A stretch of 64,000 nucleotides of DNA. Source: Eublepharis macularius. Its lineage: Eukaryota; Chordata; Lepidosauria; Squamata; Eublepharidae. Position numbers and translations under genes: made by a program. A model generated the notes under the pieces. The model was not told where the DNA came from. It worked only from the letters and a program-made list of their open reading frames with translations, and did not search any database. The DNA is taken from contig NC_072807.1 in assembly GCF_028583425.1 (NCBI RefSeq), positions 34,477,001-34,541,000 on the forward strand, in the 5' to 3' direction. Of this stretch, positions 57,423 through 64,000 are shown in pieces; position 1 is the first letter of the stretch, and every line of letters starts with the position of its first letter.

Positions 57423-57434
57423 CACGCATGCGCA
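57423..57434. promoter_or_regulatory. NRF-1-like site
   Basis: CACGCATGCGCA, one base from the NRF-1 consensus YGCGCAYGCGCR. It lies 58 bp upstream of the ETFA ATG. NRF-1 controls many nuclear genes for respiratory proteins, so the site is plausible, though unproven. Confidence 0.55.
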
Positions 57435-57502
57435 CACCCACACGACCCTCCTCGGTGTGGACTGCCGCGAGATCTCTGAGTACGGGCGAGAAGCGGAAGG
57501 AC

Positions 57503-57512
57503 TCTCGCGAGA
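57503..57512. promoter_or_regulatory. TCTCGCGAGA promoter palindrome
   Basis: An exact copy of the 10-bp CGCG palindrome found in many vertebrate housekeeping promoters. It lies 138 bp upstream of the ETFA ATG. Confidence 0.6.
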
Positions 57513-57630
57513 ACTCCAGGAGACGGCCCGAAGGGGGAGGGATCTCGTGTGATAGCCGAGCTTGGAGGGCGCGGCGTCCATCACGGTTGAGGGAAGCGAA
57601 GCCAGAAGAGGGCAGCTCACGGCGCCTCTC

Positions 57631-57635
57631 ATTGG
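57631..57635 (-). promoter_or_regulatory. CCAAT box
   Basis: ATTGG on +, i.e. CCAAT on the minus strand, in gccagccaatgag, which fits an NF-Y site. It lies 266 bp upstream of the ETFA ATG. Confidence 0.45.
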
Positions 57636-57713
57636 CTGGCCCCGAGGCCCAATTAGAAAAGAGGCGGCGGTTTTTTCAGCTCTGTCTTTGGCCTGAAGCG
57701 GTTGAAATAAGGC

Positions 57714-57726
57714 GTTGCTTGGCAAC
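57714..57726. promoter_or_regulatory. RFX X-box-like palindrome
   Basis: GTTGCTTGGCAAC, extended to gcgttgcttggcaacgc at 57712-57728. The half sites GTTGC and GCAAC with a 3-bp spacer match the RFX X-box. It is at the far edge of the CpG island. Confidence 0.55.
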
Positions 57727-57751
57727 GCTGTAGCTGCTTTCACCCCACATA

Positions 57752-57918
57752 ATAGCAAACCATCTTTATTGTAGCGTAAGCTTTTGAGAACCACAGCTCT
57801 CTTCGTCAGATGCATCTGACGAAGAGAGCTGTGGTTCTTAAAAGCTTATGCTACAATAAAGTCGGTTAGTCTTCAAGGTGCTACTAGACTCTTTACTATT
57901 TTGCGACTACAAACGAAC
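57752..57918. mobile_element. Penelope-like head-to-head copy near the ETFA promoter
   Basis: The inverted arms meet at 57810 (cgtcagatgcatctgacg). The stem II sequence is GAGAGC/GTTCTC, different from the 53113 copy but still paired. The GAAA core is mutated in both arms (to TAAA and AAAA), so any ribozyme is dead. Flanks resemble each other loosely (ctttcaccccacataa, ctttccctccccataa). Confidence 0.6.
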
Positions 57919-57930
57919 TCCTCTGGATCT

Positions 57931-58110
57931 ATGTATTGTCGAAGGCTTTCACGGCCGGAGAACGATGGTTGTTGGGGGTTTTCCGGGCTGTATTGCCGTG
58001 GTCTTGGCATTGTAGTTCCTGACGTTTCGCCAGCAGCTGTGGCTGGCGAAACGTCAGGAACTACAATGCCAAGACCACGGCAATACAGCCCGGAAAACCC
58101 CCAACAACCA
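57931..58110. mobile_element. Penelope-like head-to-head insertion, second family, nested
   Basis: Left arm ttgtcgaaggctttcacggc and on to gacgtttcgccagcagctg, followed by its inverted copy. Exact 12-bp target duplication TCCTCTGGATCT at 57919-57930 and 58111-58122. It landed at the edge of the Penelope-like copy 57752-57918. Confidence 0.7.
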
Positions 58111-58557
58111 TCCTCTGGATCTCTTTCCCTCCCCATAAAACTCGCATGCTGCACATCTTTTGAGAGGGCACCAGAGTGCCTCCAGCAGGCAGTTTCATGC
58201 ATGTTGCCATCCTCTTTGCCAGGGTGATAATATCCTACCTCACAGGGTTGTTGTAAGAATATCACTCGCGCAAGAACACTGTAGAGTAGGCATGATCAAA
58301 GTTAAATGGCGTCCACGAGATGGGTATAATATATGATATAACCCTAATACATAACACAACAGAACAATCTTTCCTTAACCTAGAGAAGTTGCCTGCTTGG
58401 AATTGCAACCCTAATAATCATCTAAACATGCAGTGAAGCGTGGTAGACTTATGTCATCATCGCTATGCACGTGAGACCGCAGCCCTAAGAGTAGCAATGA
58501 ATTCTAATATTAGCAATGTTAGTAATATTAGAATGCTATTAATATTGACAATAAGCC

Positions 58558-58668
58558 TATTATTATAATATTTATAATATAAATGTTATTAAAATGGGCC
58601 ACCAAAAGTCAATTGCCACTTGATGGCCCATACACAAACATTATAATATAATATTTATAATAATAGTA
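58558..58668. repeat. AT-rich palindrome
   Basis: The arms of ttattataatatttataat type surround a central hairpin with TGGGCCA (58595-58601) and TGGCCCA (58623-58629). Could be a small DNA element or a cruciform-prone site. Confidence 0.5.
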
Positions 58669-59102
58669 ATATTAATCTTCCTTGTCTGAGTTTGAAAGAA
58701 TAACTGCCCCCACTCTTAACTACTACCACACCACACTAACTATCTGTTTCCTTGACACACGTTAAGTGTCACACTCTGAGAAAGAACAAAATCATGGGAA
58801 CTGCCCCCATGACAGATACGGTAGAAGCATTCTAGCATATTCTTTTTTAAAAATATTTTTTTTATTTTTCAAACAAATAGGGATACAGAAAAGAAAGGGG
58901 AAAGAGGAGATTTTTTAAAAAAACAGTTTGGAGTACGTTGCAAAGACCATCCAAATATAATAACAGAATAATCATATGACATTTAAAATATAAATTTCAG
59001 ATATTCAACTTATTCATAAATAATAGCAATATTTCCTCTTTTCATCTTAATGCATCAGCTCTCCTAGAAAAAATGGCAACTGCAATAGGACAGGTTCTAT
59101 GG

Positions 59103-59225
59103 CATGGTTTCAGGTGGCTAGCCGTGTTGGTCTGCAGCAGAACAGCAGTCAGAGGCATCTTAGAGACCAACAAGATTTCCAGGGGACAAGCTTTCAAGAG
59201 TCAAAGCTTCTTCTGGAGATACGAG
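59103..59225 (-). mobile_element. Penelope-like fragment
   Basis: The minus strand contains gactcttgaaagcttgtccc, ttgttggtctctaagatgcc and gcagaccaacacggctagcc. The reading frames across it are repeat translations. Confidence 0.55.
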
Positions 59226-61072
59226 TGGGAATGGAGGTCCCTGAGCTTTTGTATCTCTGCCAGAACCATATGAATACGGTACACCGTAGATTCTAGGGGA
59301 AATCCCTTCCTGAATTCTCCCCTCCACAGGCTCTCAACTCCCAAATCTCCAGGAATTTCCCAAACCAGAGATGGCAACCTGGTCAGTACCACTCTGTCAG
59401 TGAAACAGTTTGGGGAACAAAGGGAGTGGCCTGTCCCTACAGCTGGGACCTCTATGGCTTGCACCTCAATTTCCCATACAACCCCTCTAGGTTTTCCTCT
59501 CCTACAGCCAGAAATATTTCATATCCCCCTAGTGTGGATCACACAGAGACCTCCTGTATTTTTTTCCCCACTTTCTATATCTCTGTGCAGAAGGAAAATA
59601 CAAGGCCCTTTGGTTAACAAGCTGAAACAAGGTCTTTTTCTCCCTCCCGCCATTGCTGGAAGCCCCGTTGGGTATATCTTGCCAGAACCTAGAAACCAAT
59701 CATTTATACTTAAATGGAACCAATAGTAAATTTCTAGGTGGTTTAAAAAAAAAATTCCTTGCATGTGCTGTAAAAAGGGGCCCTTCTCTTCATCTACCCG
59801 TAGGTGCTGGAACTGCATACGAAAGACCAGACATTAAGTGTTTTTCCACTGCTTCTACTCACTATTGCGGGACAGCCAGTAGTCTTACTGACCTAGCAGC
59901 TTCAAAGAGCAGTCACATAACGCCAGCCTGGTATGGTATCCCCATTTCGGAGGACAGATTTACTACTCCTTCAGCCAACGCCCCTTCCTCAGAGGCACAC
60001 CAAACCCCATTAAAATTTGCAGAGCCCATTTCAGGATGTGGAGGCTGGTTTGTGCGCCTTCGTAATTTACGAGCTTTGGAGAGTTTTTAAGGAACGGAGC
60101 GTCTTTGACTAGGATTTGAATTTCATTGGACAATATGAAAATGATTAGAAGAAGGCAGGTTCCCCGGGAATGTGGTTTGTGTTTCTGGCAGACGGAGAAA
60201 GCAGATGATACGGATCAGTTCCAAAAATGGTGACATGCCTAATCCTGCTTTGGACAAGTTGTGCCGAGTCCAGACTGACGAGAACTGGGCAGGATTGCAC
60301 CCACAGGGACACAGTTGGCCTGCCACAATTTCAGGGCTCCAGCATTCCACCTTTGTTCCAGTTTTGATAGCCGTGTCGCTTTGACCTGTTCCTAGTCTTC
60401 CCTGTACTCCAATATTCTAGCAATAATTCTTTTCATATTTTTTATTATTTAAGCATTTGTCTTTCATTGCAAAAGACTCAAGACAGATTTGCAATGTTTT
60501 TTTTTAATTCAGCCACTTCACCAACTATAAATAAAATCTAAAATGCAACAACAAACAGATTCAGACTTTTGGAAATTATCATTATTAACTACTTATCGGT
60601 TGGAAAAACAGATCTAATAATTCTGCCTGACAGAGGCATTGAACAGCTAACGGTGTAAGGTTATATTCAAGAAGGCCACTGGGGCCACAATCAAAAAAGC
60701 TCTGGAGCAAGCAGATACTGGCCTGCTTTGCAGCCACATTGGTACCTTAAGCAGGTCTTGGTCTAAGGAAAGCAACTATCACACTGGAGTAGACTGGGAA
60801 GAATAAGCTCCAAAGATCTCACATGTCACCCTGTGTCTACCTTCCTCCAGGTAAGTAGCTATTAACTGTACAAGAATCCACTTTCGGCCACAACCTAACG
60901 GCCCAAATATCTGTGAGTTGTTGCAGTTCAAATGAGCATCTACCAAGGAACTGGCCTATCATTTACACAGAGTTTCACCTTAGAGAATAGTGTTATGGCT
61001 TGACTGAGGCTGAGCCCATGGCCATAGAGGAAATTGGGGGATAACTGAGTTGCCACAGATCACTCAGAAATA

Positions 61073-61288
61073 GAGTTACCAGCCTCCAGGTAGTGGCTGG
61101 AGATCTCCCAGAATTACAACTGGTCTCCAGGCCACAGAGATCAGTTCACCTGGAGAAAATGGCTACTTTGGGAGGTGGGTTCTATGGAATTATGCCATGC
61201 CAAGGTCCTTTCCCTCCCCAAACCCCACTTTCTCCAGGTTTCACCCCGCAGATCTCCAGGAATTTCCCAACTTGGAGCTGGCAACCCT
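61073..61288 (-). repeat. 'aggttgccaactcc' repeat, complete
   Basis: gttaccagcctccaggtagt, gatcagttcacctggagaaa and catctccaggaatttccc-like blocks, ending ttggagctggcaacccta. Opposite orientation to the copies at 56762. Confidence 0.65.
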
Positions 61289-62598
61289 ACTTAGAAACCA
61301 ATGGAGGGTAACATCTCAGCCCCCTGGGAGTTCAACAACAAAGTAAAAGTTTGCCACAGTTATCACAAAGGTTGCAGAGAGACTCCTCCAATATGGAACT
61401 CATAGACAGATTTGACACTCGCATGCTTGAATTCACTCAGTTAACACCTTACACCTTTAGGAACCTCGTTCTTCTGTGGCAATTCATCAGCAAATAGAAG
61501 TCTACACCAAGTCTAATTGGATCCTTTACTTGGGCCAGATTTTTTTTCAACTGTGCCATGTATTGCAATGGCACGTGCCTATTGAATGCTGGGAGCATCG
61601 CTCCCTTTGGGCCCCTTTTCTGTTTGTAACCATGTGTATATGCATATGCCAATTGAATATAAAACTCTTCACACATCCAGCAAGCTTATGCCATATATGT
61701 ATTAGTTCTTGATGTGCCTCTTGACTGTCTGCCATAACACGGCTAGATCCAGGGGCAAATGTTGGCGGTAAATGGCACTTTGGCCTTCAGGCATGCTCAC
61801 TTAGTCCTCCGATGCTACCTTAGACGGAGTTAAAACCATCCATCTCGCCCAGGGCAGTCTGACAACAAACAACTGCTGTCCAAAGCCTCCTGCCAAATTC
61901 TTTCTCAGCCCTGTAAGCTGATACTTTTTCCTGCATCAGTATGCCAGGGGCTCCCGTGCTTGCCTTCCATGCAATTTTGGGGTTTAGTGCAGACAAGGTT
62001 TAAAGGAGCATGAAGGAGTTATGGTTCACTCCGAAACTTGGAACCAGCCTTTCTACTTTTTCTCCCGAAGGATGTTTTTCCTTCTGCTAGCTGGACCACC
62101 AGTTCCAAATACATGATCCAACATCCATTCTATATACCGGAAGGATAGCTTTGCCAGAGCAAGAAAGGTTTTTAGTTCAAGGCATTTATGGTCTATCCAT
62201 TTGCAAATGCCCAGTTTAAGGAAAATGCAGGGAAGACGCCAAAGAGTAGCAGGCATCTGTCCTTTGGTTACAAATCAATCTGATCGATACAGCAAGCCGC
62301 GTGAAGCCATATGGATTTGCGACACACACCCACAACCCTTGTGAACCAGAAAAATCAATTAATGGCATCCTTCTGTCCATAAAGTTTCCATCTTTTGAGG
62401 CACCACGGATGTTCTCCGATCATTTGATTCCTTTTACTGATGTGACGGGAGCACAAAATGCACATAGAGAAGACAGAGAACGCAGTGGATTTGGGGGCAT
62501 CTTGCTGAGATCCAGGAAGAGATTTCCAAAAAGAAGACGGGCGTCGGATGGACAGCCTAATCCAACCATTTGATTGCTTTGCCGATCATGAAGATCTT

Positions 62599-62800
62599 GA
62601 GCCAAGCTACAAGTGACGCCTGACACAGGTTGGACACTTGTCAGCTTCCCTCAAGTTTTGATGGGAAATGTAGGCGTCCTGGTTTTACAGCTTGGCTCTC
62701 CATTACAGCTGCAAGACCAGGACGCCTACATTTCCCATCAAGACTTGAGGGAAGCTGACAAGTGTCCAACCTGTGTAGGGCGTCATGTGTGGCTTGGCTC
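62599..62800. mobile_element. Foldback element, family GAGCCAAGCTACAAGTGAC, copy 4
   Basis: Outer ends gagccaagctacaagtgacg and cgtcatgtgtggcttggctc. Inner arms of about 60 bp (gttggacacttgtcagcttc against gaagctgacaagtgtccaac) are nearly perfect but unrelated in sequence to the other copies. Confidence 0.8.
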
Positions 62801-63018
62801 CTTGTTGGAAGATCTTCATATCAATGCCTTAGAAATGCTTAGCAACATATCGTAATATTTCAGATTTCACAGGATTCAGAATAATTTCATAAAATGGGGA
62901 CACTGACTTGGCCATAGAGAGCAGCATGCCAAGCAATGGGGCTCCTTGCAAAAGAAAAAAAATGTATAAAGCACAGCCGTTCTGCCTATGACTTCGCTTG
63001 ATACATATTCGCTCCACC

Positions 63019-63300
63019 CAGGGCTTTTTTTCCCGCTGGAACGCGGTGGAACGGAGTTTAGATTGCCCTCCGGCCACTTGGCTGGTGGCCCCACCCCCTG
63101 TCTGGAGATCAGGGGGTGGGGCCACCAGCCATGTGACCCCCTTGTTCCAGCTGACCCAAAGTGACTTCATTGTGCGGTCCTGGGAGTATGCGCACACTTC
63201 GCGCATGTGGTACCAGGGGCACTACGTCCCAGCAAGAGTTGCCTCCTGTGCTGTCAACCCACTGAGTTCCACCACGTCTTTTCGCAGAAAAAAAGCCCTG
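63019..63300. mobile_element. Palindromic hAT-type MITE, family CAGGGCTTTTTT, copy 4
   Basis: Starts CAGGGCTTTTTTTCCC and ends AAAAAAAGCCCTG. Exact 8-bp target duplication GCTCCACC at 63011-63018 and 63301-63308. The inner palindrome is shorter, and about 110 bp (63140-63250) is not shared with the other copies. Confidence 0.88.
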
Positions 63301-63572
63301 GCTCCACCTATTTATGGACATTAAACTTCCTTTTACAAATACATGCAAGAAACCAAGTTCTGTACTGTGCAAGGCAGCAGTCCACATTCAAAGCCTTTCT
63401 CATTCTGTTTTCAATTAAAACAGTGCAATCCTATGCAGAATTAGGCATTGATTAAACGGGAGTCCATCTGTATAGGGTTTAAATGACAATCTATTTTCTG
63501 TCTCTCAGCTGTAATCATGAGCAAACATGTATAAGGTTGCACAAAATACGAATATATATTAAAAGGGCTTCT

Positions 63573-63807
63573 GGGTAAGGTTATCAACTCCAGCTTGAGA
63601 AATTCCTGAAGATTTGGGGGTGGAGTCTGGGAAGGGCGAGTCTGGGAAGGGCGGAGTCTGGGGAGGGCATGAAGCTGTCAGGGATGTGATGTCATAGACT
63701 CCATTCGCTAAAGCTCCCATTTTCTCCATGGGAACAGATCTCTGTAGTCTGGGGATCAGATGTAATTGCAGAAACTCCAGGGCCCACCTGGAGGATGGCA
63801 ACCCTAC
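63573..63807 (+). repeat. 'aggttgccaactcc' repeat
   Basis: ggttatcaactccagcttga, gaagatttgggggtggagtc, a short internal duplication of gagtctgggaagggcg (63626-63660), and the end cacctggaggatggcaaccc. Confidence 0.65.
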
Positions 63808-64000
63808 ATCTAGGCTCTTCGTTCTCTTTGTTCACTTTGCTTCTTTGTTGCTTGCCATATGTTTTATTCATTAAAAACATGGCACACACTCTCCTGCCTT
63901 TTTAATCCTACTTCAAGCTTCCAAAAATCAGCTTCCGAGGTGATGAGGCAGAAAGAAAATTTAGCGGGGTTATTGAGTCATTAATGAGGAATGGAACCGG

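Larger units (their letters stand above)
57940..64000. other. Upstream flank of ETFA
   Basis: Beyond the ETFA promoter. Contains Penelope-like fragments, an AT-rich palindrome, several interspersed repeats, a foldback and a hAT element. No exon recognised. 59230-61070 and 61290-62580 are without a feature I can name. Confidence 0.6.

Noticed and set aside
59653..60090. 145-codon + strand frame in the ETFA upstream flank
   Set aside because: No recognised family, no promoter or splice context; length possible by chance in 64 kb.

Overview
This is a vertebrate nuclear window, almost certainly from a squamate reptile (a lizard, possibly a gecko; I cannot fix the species). The evidence is: split genes with GT-AG introns; proteins close to human TMEM266 and ETFA in the order seen next to each other at human 15q24; and a repeat load typical of squamates, namely tRNA-derived Sauria-type SINEs, 5S-rRNA-derived SINEs, CR1/L2-like LINE tails, Penelope-like fragments and many short palindromic hAT-type elements.

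Two genes lie tail to tail. On the + strand, 5824-29289 holds the last six coding exons of TMEM266 (voltage-sensor-domain protein, HVRP1). They encode 394 residues: the second half of the voltage sensor, a coiled coil and a Ser-rich cytosolic tail. The N-terminal exons are upstream of the window or were not recognised in 1-5823. On the - strand, 57365 down to 35932 holds a complete ETFA gene (electron transfer flavoprotein alpha subunit) in 12 coding exons. The joined exons give 1002 nt, i.e. 333 residues plus stop, equal in length to human ETFA, with phase kept at all 11 junctions. The two stop codons are 6.6 kb apart.

The ETFA start lies in a CpG-rich promoter (about 57180-57730) with an NRF-1-like site, a perfect TCTCGCGAGA palindrome, a CCAAT box and a palindromic RFX X-box. 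The promoter fits a housekeeping nuclear gene for a mitochondrial protein. The remainder (57.8-64 kb) is upstream flank with repeats and no gene I could recognise.

The rest of the window is intron or intergenic DNA full of mobile elements. The best supported are four copies of a palindromic hAT element starting CAGGGCTTTTTT and four copies of another starting TAGAGATGGGCACGAAC, each flanked by exact 8-bp target duplications; two further hAT-type elements with 8-bp duplications; three head-to-head Penelope-like insertions with exact 12-13-bp duplications (one next to another Penelope-like repeat, one inside a LINE); and a 5S-derived SINE with a 13-bp duplication. One Penelope-like insertion carries, on both strands, a hairpin with an intact hammerhead-like core. 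A CpG-rich perfect foldback lies only 84 bp before a voltage-sensor exon of TMEM266. I saw no new multi-gene system; the most interesting material is the inverted-repeat element set and its structured RNAs.
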